A stretch of 64,000 bases of DNA from Kitasatospora aureofaciens (GCA_000720845.1 JODU01000005.1:248001-312000), one strand, 5' to 3'; counted from the stretch's first letter, positions 9,137 through 17,455 are shown. The notes: generated from the sequence alone by a model not told the origin. Translations and numbers: made by a program.

Positions 9137-9700
9137 GTGCCGGAGGACGTGGGGGGCACGCCGTTCCCGGACGGCTGGGAGCCCGACGACGACCACGACC
9201 GCGGGGTGTCGGACGAAGAGTTCGCCTCCGTGGTCTTCGACGAGGCCTTCGTACGGGCGGCCGAGGTGCACGAGCCGTCCGCCGTCGAACGCCTCCTGGC
9301 CGCCGCGCAGGCCAGAGCCGAGGCCACCGAGGCGGAAGCGGCCCGCCGCGGCCGCAGCAGAGCCGAGGCCTACGACGACGGATACGGCGATTTCGGCCAT
9401 GATCCCGACCTCGACGACCCGGACGACGACCGCGACCTCCTCGACCGCCCGTACGGCGCTCCTCCGGCCTCCGGCAAGCAGGTCCGCTGGCACCGCCCCG
9501 TCGCCTGGCTGCTCGCGCTGGCGATGGGCATCGGCATGGTGGCGCTGGCCTTCGTGGCCGTCTACCGGGGCGCGTCCTCGGGCGGCGGCACGCAGCGGGT
9601 GCCGCCCCCCGCCTCCACCGGCCCGGAGCGCGCCGCGGCCCCCTCGGCCTCCGCCGACTACTCCCAGCCCGCCGTGTCGGTGCTTCCGCGCAGCCCCTGA
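9137..9700 (+). CDS. Single-pass membrane protein with N-terminal SVVFDE motif
   Basis: 187 residues from a GTG at 9137. The acidic cytoplasmic N-terminus contains EEFASVVFDEAFVRAAEVHE, then an alanine/glutamate helix and an Asp-rich stretch. One transmembrane helix lies near residues 118-138 (VAWLLALAMGIGMVALAFVAV). The external tail is short and Ser/Pro-rich. The N-terminal motif recurs in the next gene (DEYRSVVFDESFVRAARLQE), so the two are paralogues or partners. Actinomycete-specific proteins of this neighbourhood have been linked to spore-wall synthesis in Streptomyces coelicolor; I recall this from memory and have not tested it. The conserved cytoplasmic motif would suit protein-protein docking. 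Confidence 0.78.
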   Translation: MPEDVGGTPFPDGWEPDDDHDRGVSDEEFASVVFDEAFVRAAEVHEPSAVERLLAAAQARAEATEAEAARRGRSRAEAYDDGYGDFGHDPDLDDPDDDRDLLDRPYGAPPASGKQVRWHRPVAWLLALAMGIGMVALAFVAVYRGASSGGGTQRVPPPASTGPERAAAPSASADYSQPAVSVLPRSP

Positions 9701-9785
9701 CCTGCCCCAGGGGCGGTGCCAAGCTGTCCCAACTTGACCTGTGGCAGCGCGTTTACGCGACCTTCCGCAGACTCACTCTGAAGGT

Positions 9786-10859
9786 ATGGCAGGGCTTGGC
9801 GGTCCGCCCGGAGGAGGAACGCCCGAGGGCGCTCCCGGAGGCGGAGAGGACGAGTACCGATCCGTCGTCTTCGACGAGTCGTTCGTGCGCGCTGCCCGGC
9901 TCCAGGAGTTCTCCGCCCAGGAGCGCATCACCGACCACGCTCCCGCCGTGCGCCGCCGGCCGCCCCTGCGCCGGGCCGGACTGTCCCGGCAGGCGCTGAT
10001 CCTCGTCCTGCTGATCGCCGTCGCCTTCGGCACCGCCGTCTACATGGGTGTACGGCACCCCTACCAGAGCGCGGCCGGGCAGCGGGCCGCCGAGCCGGTG
10101 CGGATGACCGTCGTCCCGCTCGCCCCGCGGGACCGGGTGCCCGGCGCCGACGACGCCGCGTTCCTGTACGCGCACAGCCCCGCCGCGCACTTCAGGACCG
10201 CGGCCCAGGGCATCCCGGTGCCGGGAGCCCGGCGCACGGCGCACTTCTCCGAGGACCAGGTGTTCAGCGCGCTCACCACCGCGAAGGACTACATCGTCCG
10301 CTCGGCGCTCGACCCGGACGTGCTCGGCGGCAAGGAGGTCCGCTCGGTGCGGGTGCTGCTGGACCCGGACCAGCTCCGCCAGTTCGACGAGAGCTTCGAG
10401 AAACCCGCCTCGGACGGCCGGCACGCCCCCACCGGGTGGCTGATCCGCTTCGACCCGGCCCGGGCCGAGCTGGCCGACCCCGGAATCAGGGTGGACGGCA
10501 GCCTGCGCACCGTGGAGAGCAACGCGTCCACGCTGGAGGTCACCGCCGACCACACCATGGTGTACGCGCTGCGGCCGGCCGGCGACGCCCGGGCCGAGAC
10601 GTCGCTGTTCACCGTCCGGCGCGAGCTGCACTTCCGCTTCGACCGGGACGCCCTGCGGCTGCACCAGACCCAGCTCGTCGCCTCCTACGTCCAGGCCGGG
10701 CCGCTGTCCTGCGCCGACGACTCGGCGAACCACCTCCGCCCGCTGCTGGCGGGCCAGAAGGCCGGGACCGGTGTCCCGGCCGGCACCGACCCGTACACCT
10801 CGGACGACGTCGCGGCGCTGTGCGGCAGCCTCGCGGCGGGCGCCCAGCCGAAGGTGTGA
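9786..10859 (+). CDS. Single-pass membrane protein, paralogue of the preceding gene
   Basis: 357 residues from the ATG at 9786; a GTG at 9741 in frame is possible but not better supported. The N-terminus carries the same SVVFDESFVRAARLQEFSAQER motif region as the neighbour (quoted in part). A transmembrane helix follows at about residues 75-95 (ALILVLLIAVAFGTAVYMGV). The remaining roughly 260 residues are an extracytoplasmic domain (AHFSEDQVFSALTTAKDYIV, VRVLLDPDQLRQFDESFEKP) of no family I recognise. It ends with two cysteines (SCADD and ALCGSL) that could form a disulphide outside the cell. Together with the neighbour this looks like a membrane pair with shared cytoplasmic docking motifs and different outer domains. 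Confidence 0.8.
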   Translation: MAGLGGPPGGGTPEGAPGGGEDEYRSVVFDESFVRAARLQEFSAQERITDHAPAVRRRPPLRRAGLSRQALILVLLIAVAFGTAVYMGVRHPYQSAAGQRAAEPVRMTVVPLAPRDRVPGADDAAFLYAHSPAAHFRTAAQGIPVPGARRTAHFSEDQVFSALTTAKDYIVRSALDPDVLGGKEVRSVRVLLDPDQLRQFDESFEKPASDGRHAPTGWLIRFDPARAELADPGIRVDGSLRTVESNASTLEVTADHTMVYALRPAGDARAETSLFTVRRELHFRFDRDALRLHQTQLVASYVQAGPLSCADDSANHLRPLLAGQKAGTGVPAGTDPYTSDDVAALCGSLAAGAQPKV

Positions 10860-10870
10860 GCGGGACGGGG

Positions 10871-12025
10871 TCAGGCGCCGTCGCGTGGGGAGCCGTCCCG
10901 CGGAGAGTCCGGGCCGCCGTCAGCGGGCCCCTGAGGCCCCCCGGGCCCCTCCGCCGGCCCGTCCCCGTCCCCGGGCTGCCTGGGCTGGGAGCCCGTGAAG
11001 CCGCCGAAGCCCCGGCGCATCCGGTCACCGAGGTCGCCGGCGCCGCCCGCGATGTCGTTGACCAGCTTCATCAGCGGGTCCTTGGAGCTGCGCACGTGCG
11101 TGGCGTAGTGGGACGCCGACTCCCGGAAGGAGTCCCGCACCGAGGTGTCCTTGTCCTCGTCGCGCCGCGGGTAGTGGCCGTCCATGGTCCGCTGGTACTC
11201 CCGGGACTCCGCCCACTTCTTCAGTTCGGCGGCCCGCACCGTGGTGAAGGGGTGCGAGCGGGGCAGCACGTTCAGGATCTTCAGCACCGAGTCGCGCAGG
11301 TCGCCGCCCGCCTCGTACTCCTCGGCCTGCTCCAGGAACGCGTCCACGTTCATCTCGTGCAGGTGGTTGCCGCCCGCGATCTTCATCAGGCCCCGCATGG
11401 AGGCCTGTAGGTCCTGGCCGACCAGCAGACCGGCGCGGTCGGCGGACAGCTCCGACTTGCGGAACCACTCGCGCAGCGCGGTCACGATCGCCATGATCGC
11501 CACGTTCCCCAGCGGGATCCAGGCGACCCGGACGGCCAGCGAGGTCAGGAAGAGCAGGATGGTCCGGTAGACCGCGTGCCCGGACAGGGCGTGCCCCACC
11601 TCGTGCCCGACGACCGCCCGCATCTCCTCCTCGTCGAGCAGCTCGACCAGGCCCGTGGTGACGACGATGATCGGCTCGTCCAGGCCGATGCACATCGCGT
11701 TCGGCACCGGGTCCTGGTTGACGTACATCGGCGGGACCTTCTCCAGGTCCAGGATGTAGCAGGCGTCGCGCAGCATGACGTTCAGATGGGCGAACTGCCG
11801 GTCCGAGACGCGCACCGAGTCGGACAGGAACAGCAGCCTCAGGCTCCGCTCGGGCAGCAGGCCGCTGAGCGCCTTGAAGACCGTGTCGAAACCGCTCAGC
11901 TTGCGCAGCGCCACCAGGGCACTGCGGTCGGCCGGATGCTCGTACGCACGCGAGGAGATCCCGGGGAAGCGCCTGCGCTGCCTGCTCGGCACGTGCTCGT
12001 GCCCGTTGTGGTGGCCGTCGGACAT
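10871..12025 (-). CDS. M48 family zinc metalloprotease (HtpX-like)
   Basis: 384 residues from the ATG at 12025, which has GGGGAAGAG before it; an ATG four codons upstream (12037) is also possible. The zinc-binding motif is VVGHEVGHALSGHAVY (HExxH). A downstream glutamate that could be the third ligand is in ELSADRAGLL, as in M48 peptidases. Hydrophobic segments flank the site (AVYRTILLFLTSLAVRVAWI and GNVAIMAIVTALREW), so the active site faces the cytoplasm of a membrane-bound enzyme, as in HtpX quality-control proteases. The C-terminal 50 residues are Gly/Pro/Asp-rich. It is convergent with the preceding membrane-protein gene, with only 11 bases between stops. Confidence 0.9.
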   Translation of the reverse strand: MSDGHHNGHEHVPSRQRRRFPGISSRAYEHPADRSALVALRKLSGFDTVFKALSGLLPERSLRLLFLSDSVRVSDRQFAHLNVMLRDACYILDLEKVPPMYVNQDPVPNAMCIGLDEPIIVVTTGLVELLDEEEMRAVVGHEVGHALSGHAVYRTILLFLTSLAVRVAWIPLGNVAIMAIVTALREWFRKSELSADRAGLLVGQDLQASMRGLMKIAGGNHLHEMNVDAFLEQAEEYEAGGDLRDSVLKILNVLPRSHPFTTVRAAELKKWAESREYQRTMDGHYPRRDEDKDTSVRDSFRESASHYATHVRSSKDPLMKLVNDIAGGAGDLGDRMRRGFGGFTGSQPRQPGDGDGPAEGPGGPQGPADGGPDSPRDGSPRDGA

Positions 12026-12166
12026 CTCTTCCCCCATGCGCGTATGTGTGACCTGGACGTACGTACGGTCTTTGCGAACCCTTGTGCGGCCCTTTGCGCC
12101 CCCCGAGCCGGGCCCAGCCTAGGCGGAGATACCGTGGACGGGCAGTACGTCTAAGGAGTCCACGCC

Positions 12167-12328
12167 ATGCAGCACATCCCCCACCCCGACTGGCTCGCCG
12201 GGGCCGCGACCGCCGCCGGGCAGCAGGGGCCGGGAAATCTGCTCCGGATCGTCCTGATCGTCATGGTGGTGGGCTGTGTGCTGACCGCGTGGTTCCTGCT
12301 GCGGGGGTACAAGCAGAAGGACGACTGA
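12167..12328 (+). CDS. Small single-pass membrane protein (53 aa)
   Basis: ATG at 12167 with AAGGAG nine bases upstream. The product is 53 residues: a short polar head, one transmembrane helix (LLRIVLIVMVVGCVLTAWFL) and a basic/acidic tail ending KQKDD. Its strong ribosome site, codon bias and place next to a second tiny membrane protein support a real gene. The function is unknown. It is divergent from the M48 protease gene. Confidence 0.7.
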   Translation: MQHIPHPDWLAGAATAAGQQGPGNLLRIVLIVMVVGCVLTAWFLLRGYKQKDD

Positions 12329-12470
12329 GGAGATCCGAAGGTTCCCCTGACCCGGCACGCCCGGTCGTCCCCCCGTCCCCAACGGCGGAGTCGGCGTGAT
12401 CGCCCGCGGGGCGCCCGCATACGATGAGCGGACGTCTTGTCCCGCCCACACCGGATAGGTCCTGCCGAAG

Positions 12471-12638
12471 ATGAGCCTTCCCCTCAGCGCCGCCCAGTTC
12501 GTCACCCTCGCCGCCGAGGGCGGCGAGGAGCACGGCGGCAACCACGAGAGCCTCAGCCCCTACGTCACCGGCATCGGCGCGTTCGTCATCCTGCTGCTCC
12601 TGCTGTGGATCACCACCCGGTTCAACCGCGACCGCTGA
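12471..12638 (+). CDS. Small single-pass membrane protein (55 aa)
   Basis: ATG at 12471, 55 residues. The N-terminal half is Glu/His-rich (LAAEGGEEHGGNHESLSPY), followed by one transmembrane helix (GIGAFVILLLLLWITTRF) and a short basic tail NRDR. The GC pattern by codon position is that of a Streptomyces gene. A weak GAAG precedes the start. The function is unknown; a conserved gene of this size occurs upstream of nadD in related chromosomes. Confidence 0.7.
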   Translation: MSLPLSAAQFVTLAAEGGEEHGGNHESLSPYVTGIGAFVILLLLLWITTRFNRDR

Positions 12639-12683
12639 GCACGCGGCCGAGTGGGCGCGACCGGGGCGCTCCGGGCGGGCCGG

Positions 12684-12689
12684 TAGGGT
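12684..12689 (+). promoter_or_regulatory. -10 element upstream of nadD
   Basis: TAGGGT eight bases before the ATG at 12698, which has no Shine-Dalgarno sequence; a leaderless or near-leaderless transcript is likely. Confidence 0.4.
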
Positions 12690-12697
12690 CTGCACGC

Positions 12698-13402
12698 ATG
12701 GGAGAGCACGACACGCCTACCGGCCCGGCGCACGCGCCGGCGCGCGGCACGCAGAACGCGGTGCCCGCCCGCGCCACCGGACCGGTCAACGGTCCGGGCG
12801 ACGGACCGTCGGCGGGCAAGCGGCGCCTGGGCGTCATGGGCGGCACCTTCGACCCGATCCACCACGGCCACCTCGTGGCCGCCAGCGAGGTCGCCGCGCA
12901 GTTCCAGCTCGACGAGGTGGTGTTCGTGCCGACCGGGCAGCCGTGGCAGAAGAGCCACCGCGCGGTCTCCGCGGCCGAGGACCGCTATCTGATGACGGTC
13001 GTCGCGACCGTCGAGAACCCGCAGTTCTCCGTCAGCCGCATCGACATCGACCGCGGCGGCCCCACCTACACCGTCGACACCCTGCGCGACCTGCGCGCCC
13101 TCAACCCGGACGCGGACCTGTTCTTCATCACCGGGGCCGACGCCCTCGCCCAGATCCTCACCTGGCGCGACAGCGAGGAGCTGTTCTCCCTCGCCCACTT
13201 CATCGGCGTCACCCGGCCGGGGCACACCCTCACGGACGCCGGACTCCCCAAGGGCGGCGTCTCGCTCGTCGAGGTGCCCGCCCTCGCCATCTCCTCCACG
13301 GACTGCCGTGCGAGAGTCGCCAAGGGCGATCCCGTCTGGTACCTGGTGCCCGACGGAGTCGTGCGCTATATCGACAAACGCCACCTGTACCGCGGCGAGT
13401 GA
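12698..13402 (+). CDS. nadD: Nicotinate-nucleotide adenylyltransferase
   Basis: 234 residues from the ATG at 12698. The first 45 residues are a Gly/Pro/Ala-rich extension; the catalytic fold starts at KRRLGVMGGTFDPIHHGH, which holds the nucleotidyltransferase HxGH-type motif. Others are FVPTGQPWQKSH, TYTVDTLRDLRAL, FFITGADALAQILTW and the C-terminal ISSTDCRARV (ISSTxxR). NadD joins nicotinate mononucleotide and ATP to give deamido-NAD, an essential step of NAD synthesis in the cytoplasm. A shorter start at the ATG in GVMGGTF is possible but would remove a beta strand. It lies 16 bases upstream of the LCP-family gene. Confidence 0.95.
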   Translation: MGEHDTPTGPAHAPARGTQNAVPARATGPVNGPGDGPSAGKRRLGVMGGTFDPIHHGHLVAASEVAAQFQLDEVVFVPTGQPWQKSHRAVSAAEDRYLMTVVATVENPQFSVSRIDIDRGGPTYTVDTLRDLRALNPDADLFFITGADALAQILTWRDSEELFSLAHFIGVTRPGHTLTDAGLPKGGVSLVEVPALAISSTDCRARVAKGDPVWYLVPDGVVRYIDKRHLYRGE

Positions 13403-13418
13403 GCCGAGAGGGGCACCG

Positions 13419-15230
13419 GTGAACGACGGATACGACCCGGGACACGGCGACGACCAGTACGAACTCGTCGGCTACGACGAGTACGGCCGCCCCGTGTACC
13501 GCCAGGCCCAGGGACAGGAGCAGGGCTACGCCCAGCCCGGCCACCAGCAGCAGTACGACCCGTACGCGCAGCAGCACGGACAGCAGGAACAGCAGCACGG
13601 ACAGCAGGAACAGCAGTACGGGCAGCAGGGACAGCAGCAGTACGGGCAGCAGGGCTACGGCTACGACCCGTACGCCACGGGCACCCAGCAGCCCGTCCAG
13701 CAGCCCTACGACCCCTACGGCTCCCAGGGCGGCTACGACACCGGTCAGCAGCCGGCCCAGCCGCCCGCGCCCGACTACGGCGGCCACGGCGGCCGGCCCG
13801 CCGGCCCGCAGCCGCCGTACGACCCGTACGGCCGGGCCGCGACCAGCGGGCCGCAGGCACGGGTCGCCGAGCAGACCGCCCACATCCCGCAGCAGGCGGG
13901 CCCGCCCGAGCAGCGGGAGCGCACGGACCACGCCGAGGAGGCCGGACCCGGCGGGGACTACCGCACCGAGCAGTTCGCCTTCGTCGAGGAGCCGACCGGC
14001 GACTCCGAGGACGTCATCGACTGGATGAAGTTCACGGAGAACCGCACCGAGCGCCGCGAGGAGGCCCGGCGGCGTGCCCGCTCGCGCGTCGTCGCCCTGG
14101 TCGTCGTCCTGGCCCTGGTCGCGGTCGGCGGCGTCGGCTACCTCTGGTACGCCGGGAAGCTGCCCGGACTCTCCTCCTCCGACGACAAGACGGGCGACAC
14201 GGCGACGGCCGGCGCCCAGAAGCGCGACGTGATCGCCGTCCACCTGCACGACACCAAGGGCGGCGGCACCTCCACCGCGCTGCTCGTGAACAACACCACC
14301 ACCAAGCAGGGCACCGCCGTGCTGGTGCCCAACGCGCTCGCGCTGACCGGCGACGACGGCAGCACCACCACGCTCGCCAAGTCCGTCGACGACGAGGGCC
14401 CCGACGCGACCCGCACCGCCCTCGACTCCGCCCTCGGCACCGACATCGAGGGCACCTGGCGCCTGGACACGCCCTACCTCCAGATCCTCGTCGACCTGGT
14501 CGGCAACGTCGACGTCGACACCGACGCCGACGTCCCCGACCCGGAGTCCAAGGACAAGGGCGCCGCGCCCCTCGTGCACAAGGGCGCGGGCCAGACCCTC
14601 AGCGGCAAGATGGCCGTCGCCTACGCCACCTACCGCGCCAAGGGCGAGGACGCCAACGCCCAGCTGCAACGGTTCGGGCAGGTCATGCAGGGTGTGCTGC
14701 GCAAGCTGTCCTCCGACCCGCAGGGCGCGACGACCACCGTCCAGACCCTCGGGATGATCCTCGACCCGCCGCTGACCGAGAAGGACCTCGGCTCCTTCCT
14801 CGCGGGGCTCTCCGACCGCGCCAAGGGCGGCGACTTCAAGACCGCGCTGCTGCCCGTCCAGGACGACGGCGGGCTCAGCGCCGAGGCCAGTGACAGCGTC
14901 GTCGAGGACGTCCTCGGCGGCACCGCCAAGAGCCCCGACAAGGACGCCGCCGTCAGCGTCTGGGTGCGCAACGCCACCGGCTCCGAGGACCGCACCGGCA
15001 AGGCCCGCGTCGTCCTCGTCAACGGCGGCTTCACCTACGTGTCGGGCGGCACCGCCTCCGGCACCGAGGCCACGTCGAAGGTCGTCTACGCCGAGGCCGC
15101 CGACAAGGAGAACGCCGTCCAGGTCGCCAAGACCCTGGGCCTGCCCACCGGCGCCGTCTCCCAGGGGAAGGTCTCCGCGAACGCGCGGGTCTCGGTGGTG
15201 CTCGGCCAGGACTACAAGCCGGCGTCGTAG
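13419..15230 (+). CDS. Divergent LCP (LytR-CpsA-Psr) family protein with Gln/Tyr-rich cytoplasmic tail
   Basis: 603 residues from a GTG at 13419 in the nadD-rsfS interval. Residues 1-200 are a Gln/Gly/Tyr-rich disordered cytoplasmic tail built of QQ(H/Y)GQQ-type repeats. One transmembrane helix lies at about 224-245 (VVALVVVLALVAVGGVGYLW). The outer part has an LCP-like domain (VIAVHLHDTKGGGTSTALLV, LDTPYLQILVDLVGNVDVD) and a C-terminal LytR_C domain (SVWVRNATGSEDRTGKARVV). LCP enzymes attach teichoic-acid-type polymers from lipid carriers to peptidoglycan. The usual IPRD strand end is replaced by LVPNALAL, so catalytic competence is uncertain. From memory, the S. coelicolor protein at this locus is PdtA, which attaches polydiglycosylphosphate to the wall; that fits the wall-polymer genes at 1-5.6 kb. 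Confidence 0.85.
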   Translation: MNDGYDPGHGDDQYELVGYDEYGRPVYRQAQGQEQGYAQPGHQQQYDPYAQQHGQQEQQHGQQEQQYGQQGQQQYGQQGYGYDPYATGTQQPVQQPYDPYGSQGGYDTGQQPAQPPAPDYGGHGGRPAGPQPPYDPYGRAATSGPQARVAEQTAHIPQQAGPPEQRERTDHAEEAGPGGDYRTEQFAFVEEPTGDSEDVIDWMKFTENRTERREEARRRARSRVVALVVVLALVAVGGVGYLWYAGKLPGLSSSDDKTGDTATAGAQKRDVIAVHLHDTKGGGTSTALLVNNTTTKQGTAVLVPNALALTGDDGSTTTLAKSVDDEGPDATRTALDSALGTDIEGTWRLDTPYLQILVDLVGNVDVDTDADVPDPESKDKGAAPLVHKGAGQTLSGKMAVAYATYRAKGEDANAQLQRFGQVMQGVLRKLSSDPQGATTTVQTLGMILDPPLTEKDLGSFLAGLSDRAKGGDFKTALLPVQDDGGLSAEASDSVVEDVLGGTAKSPDKDAAVSVWVRNATGSEDRTGKARVVLVNGGFTYVSGGTASGTEATSKVVYAEAADKENAVQVAKTLGLPTGAVSQGKVSANARVSVVLGQDYKPAS

Positions 15231-15323
15231 GGGGACGTGGCGGCGGACACTCCGTCGCGCGGGCCCGTGTCGGCGGTCGTGAGACCCTTGAGGTCAACCG
15301 ACCGCCGACCCGAAAGCCAGGCA

Positions 15324-15770
15324 GTGACCGCGACCGACCGCTCCATCGAACTCATCAACGCCGCCGCCCAGGCCGCGGCCGACAAGCTCGCGCACGACAT
15401 CATCGCCTACGACGTCAGCGACGTACTGTCGATCACGGACGCCTTCCTGCTGGCCTCCGCGCCCAACGACCGCCAGGTCAAGTCGATCGTCGACGAGATC
15501 GAGGAGCGGCTGAACAAGGAGCTCGGCGCCAAGCCGGTGCGCCGCGAGGGCGACCGCGAGGCCCGCTGGGTCCTGCTCGACTACGTCGACATCGTCGTCC
15601 ACGTCCAGCACAGCGAGGAGCGCGTCTTCTACGCCCTGGAGCGGCTGTGGAAGGACTGCCCCGAGCTGGAGCTGCCCGCCGACGCCAAGGAGACCCGCGG
15701 CAAGGCGGAGGAGCACGCGAAGCTCCAGGCCGCCGAGGAGGCGACGCGCACCGACGAGGACTGGCGATGA
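15324..15770 (+). CDS. rsfS: Ribosome silencing factor RsfS
   Basis: 148 residues from a GTG at 15324. Family motifs are IELINAAAQAAADKLAHDII, DVSDVLSITDAFLLASAPND and REGDREARWVLLDYVDIVVH, the last typical of RsfS/Iojap. RsfS binds ribosomal protein uL14 on the 50S subunit and blocks joining to 30S when nutrients are scarce. The C-terminal 40 residues are charged (KETRGKAEEHAKLQAAEEAT) and probably helical. Its stop overlaps the start of the histidine phosphatase gene (ATGA), so the two are translationally coupled. The order nadD, LCP, rsfS, phosphatase is the usual one. Confidence 0.95.
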   Translation: MTATDRSIELINAAAQAAADKLAHDIIAYDVSDVLSITDAFLLASAPNDRQVKSIVDEIEERLNKELGAKPVRREGDREARWVLLDYVDIVVHVQHSEERVFYALERLWKDCPELELPADAKETRGKAEEHAKLQAAEEATRTDEDWR

Positions 15771-16438
15771 GCGCCACCGGCGAGGTGACGGCGGGCAGGC
15801 CGGGCCGCGGCCGCCGCGTCATCCTGTGGCGGCACGGCCAGACCGCGTGGAACGTGGAGCGCCGCTTCCAGGGCAGCACCGACGTCGAGCTGACCGAGAC
15901 CGGCGTCGCCCAGGCCCGACGTGCGGCCGGGCTGCTCGTGCACCTGCGCCCCGACGCGATCGTCGCCTCCGACCTCGTGCGCGCCGCGGACACGGCCGCC
16001 GAGCTGTCCGTGCTCACCGGCCTCGAGGTGACCCTGGAGGAGGGCCTGCGGGAGACCTACGCGGGTGTCTGGCAGGGTCTGACCCATGAGGAGATCATCG
16101 CCCGGCACGGCGACGAGTACGCGGCCTGGAAGCGCGGCGAGCCCGTGCGCCGCGGCGGCGGCGAGCTGGAGACCGAGGTCGCCGACCGCGCCGCCCCCGT
16201 GGTGCTCCGGCACGCCGAGAAGCTCCCCGAGGACGGCACCCTGGTGGTGGTCAGCCACGGCGGCACGATCCGTACCACCATCGGCCGCCTGCTCGGCCTG
16301 GAACCGCACAGCTGGGAGAGCCTCGGCGGCCTGACCAACTGCTGCTGGTCGGTCCTCGGCGAGGGTGCCCGCGGCTGGCGCCTGCTGGAGCACAACGCCG
16401 GCACGCTGCCGGAACCGGTGATCGGCGACGACGTCTGA
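15767..16438 (+). CDS. Histidine phosphatase (phosphoglycerate mutase-like) family protein
   Basis: 223 residues, ATG overlapping the rsfS stop by four bases. The catalytic RHG motif is in VILWRHGQTAWNVERRFQGS, with the second histidine in LVVVSHGGTIRTTI; the acid is in LEEGLRETYAGVWQGLTHEE. This is the branch with phosphoserine-type phosphohistidine intermediates; many such actinomycete proteins are phosphatases (for example on sugar phosphates), not true glycolytic mutases, and the substrate cannot be predicted. Cytoplasmic, no signal peptide. Transcription probably continues from rsfS and ends before the tRNA-Ala gene. Confidence 0.92.
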   Translation: MSATGEVTAGRPGRGRRVILWRHGQTAWNVERRFQGSTDVELTETGVAQARRAAGLLVHLRPDAIVASDLVRAADTAAELSVLTGLEVTLEEGLRETYAGVWQGLTHEEIIARHGDEYAAWKRGEPVRRGGGELETEVADRAAPVVLRHAEKLPEDGTLVVVSHGGTIRTTIGRLLGLEPHSWESLGGLTNCCWSVLGEGARGWRLLEHNAGTLPEPVIGDDV

Positions 16439-16579
16439 GCCGACGCCCGGGCCGCGGCCGGTGTGCACGGGACCCGGATTTCACTTTCCGGCAGGTCGCA
16501 GGCTAAAGTTCTTCTTGTTCGCCCCGCCGAGCGGAGCGGACGAAGTGAAGGACCATGCGGCCCGGGTCGCGTGGCACCA

Positions 16580-16652
16580 GGGGCTATAGCTCAGTTGGTA
16601 GAGCGCCTGCATGGCATGCAGGAGGTCAGGAGTTCAATTCTCCTTAGCTCCA
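16580..16652 (+). tRNA. tRNA-Ala (anticodon GGC), copy 1
   Basis: A 73-base cloverleaf. The acceptor stem GGGGCTA pairs with TAGCTCC, the D arm is GCTC/GAGC, the anticodon stem CCTGC/GCAGG has loop ATGGCAT, so the anticodon is GGC (alanine), and the T arm is AGGAG/CTCCT. The 3' CCA is not encoded. An identical copy lies about 800 bases downstream. A hairpin terminator follows within 15 bases. A possible promoter lies at 16480-16509 (TTCACT, 18 bases, TAAAGT). Confidence 0.98.
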
Positions 16653-16666
16653 CAACCCACGGACGA

Positions 16667-16696
16667 ATCCCGTCCCCTTCGGGGGGCGGGATTTTT
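16667..16696 (+). terminator. Rho-independent terminator after tRNA-Ala copy 1
   Basis: A GC-rich stem (ATCCCG.CCCC pairing with GGGG.CGGGAT) around a TTC loop, followed directly by TTTTT, 14 bases after the tRNA end. Confidence 0.8.
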
Positions 16697-16853
16697 CGTC
16701 TCCGCTCGCTTGAGCAACCTGCGTCCCACGGGCGTATACGTCGGTGGGACTCCGTGTCCGGACCGGTACTGAGGCGTCGCTGACCGGGTCGGCCGGGCCG
16801 TGGCAGAATCAAACGGCCGGAAGGGGACCGCGGCCCGACGGGAGGGAGTGGCG

Positions 16854-17027
16854 ATGCCTGGGAGCATCCTCGAGGAGGTCGGTCACCTCCTCGGCGGAGC
16901 GGTGGCACGGAACACGGTCACCCGTCTCAGCTGCCCTTCCTGCGGTTCCGGTCATGTGGCCCAAGTCCTCGGCGACAACGGCGGGATCTCTTACGTGTGC
17001 ACGGCCTGCGGCCACAGCTGGAGCTGA
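16854..17027 (+). CDS. Small zinc-ribbon protein (57 aa)
   Basis: ATG at 16854 with GGAGGG upstream; 57 residues. Two CxxC knuckles are visible: LSCPSCGSGHV and YVCTACGHSWS, the spacing of a one-zinc ribbon. The N-terminal half is an amphipathic helix (GSILEEVGHLLGGAVARNT). The function is unknown; possible nucleic-acid or protein binding is inferred from the ribbon only. The next gene, also a CxxC protein, starts three bases after its stop, so they form a pair, and the pair lies between two identical tRNA-Ala genes. Confidence 0.8.
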   Translation: MPGSILEEVGHLLGGAVARNTVTRLSCPSCGSGHVAQVLGDNGGISYVCTACGHSWS

Positions 17028-17030
17028 TCG

Positions 17031-17264
17031 ATGGGTGCACACAGGCGGAAGTGCGACTGGTGCGGCAGCGGCACGCCCATCGTGCGCGACATGGAGCCGG
17101 TCAACCCCGACTACCAGTACTGGTGCGAGGAATGCGCGCGGGCGCTGATCATAAAAGGCGACCCCATCGAGACGTACCGCGAGCTTGAGGGCGAGCCGAT
17201 CTACGGCCGGCTCCTCGAGGAGCACTGCACGCTCAAACGCTTCTACTCGTTCGTGACCGCCTGA
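17031..17264 (+). CDS. Small cysteine-rich protein (77 aa)
   Basis: 77 residues, ATG at 17031, three bases after the zinc-ribbon gene's stop. Cysteine pairs RKCDWCGSG and YWCEECARA give a four-cysteine zinc site; a fifth cysteine is in LEEHCTLKRFYSF. The rest is hydrophilic, so a soluble cytoplasmic protein. No function known. Close spacing with the preceding ribbon protein suggests co-translation, perhaps a complex. Confidence 0.8.
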   Translation: MGAHRRKCDWCGSGTPIVRDMEPVNPDYQYWCEECARALIIKGDPIETYRELEGEPIYGRLLEEHCTLKRFYSFVTA

Positions 17265-17312
17265 GGGCGAGGCGGGACCACAAGAGGGTAAAACGGGCAT
17301 AACGGAAACGAT

Positions 17313-17343
17313 TTGGTGTTGTGCCCGGTGGACCGTGTAATGT
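17313..17343 (+). promoter_or_regulatory. Candidate promoter of tRNA-Ala copy 2
   Basis: TTGGTG and TAATGT boxes separated by 19 bases, about 40 bases upstream of the tRNA. The region is locally AT-richer than its surroundings. Confidence 0.4.
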
Positions 17344-17382
17344 TGGCGTCGCCGCCGGGGAGACCGGGCGGATGAAGGGCAA

Positions 17383-17455
17383 GGGGCTATAGCTCAGTTG
17401 GTAGAGCGCCTGCATGGCATGCAGGAGGTCAGGAGTTCAATTCTCCTTAGCTCCA
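17383..17455 (+). tRNA. tRNA-Ala (anticodon GGC), copy 2
   Basis: Identical over all 73 bases to the tRNA at 16580. Identity ends at the tRNA boundaries apart from two bases, so the copies differ in promoter and terminator. CCA is not encoded. Confidence 0.98.

Noticed and set aside
16580..17455. Identical tRNA-Ala genes as attL/attR of an integrated element
   Set aside because: The 730 bases between them hold only two small zinc-binding genes with normal codon bias, no integrase, and each tRNA has its own promoter-like sequence and terminator.
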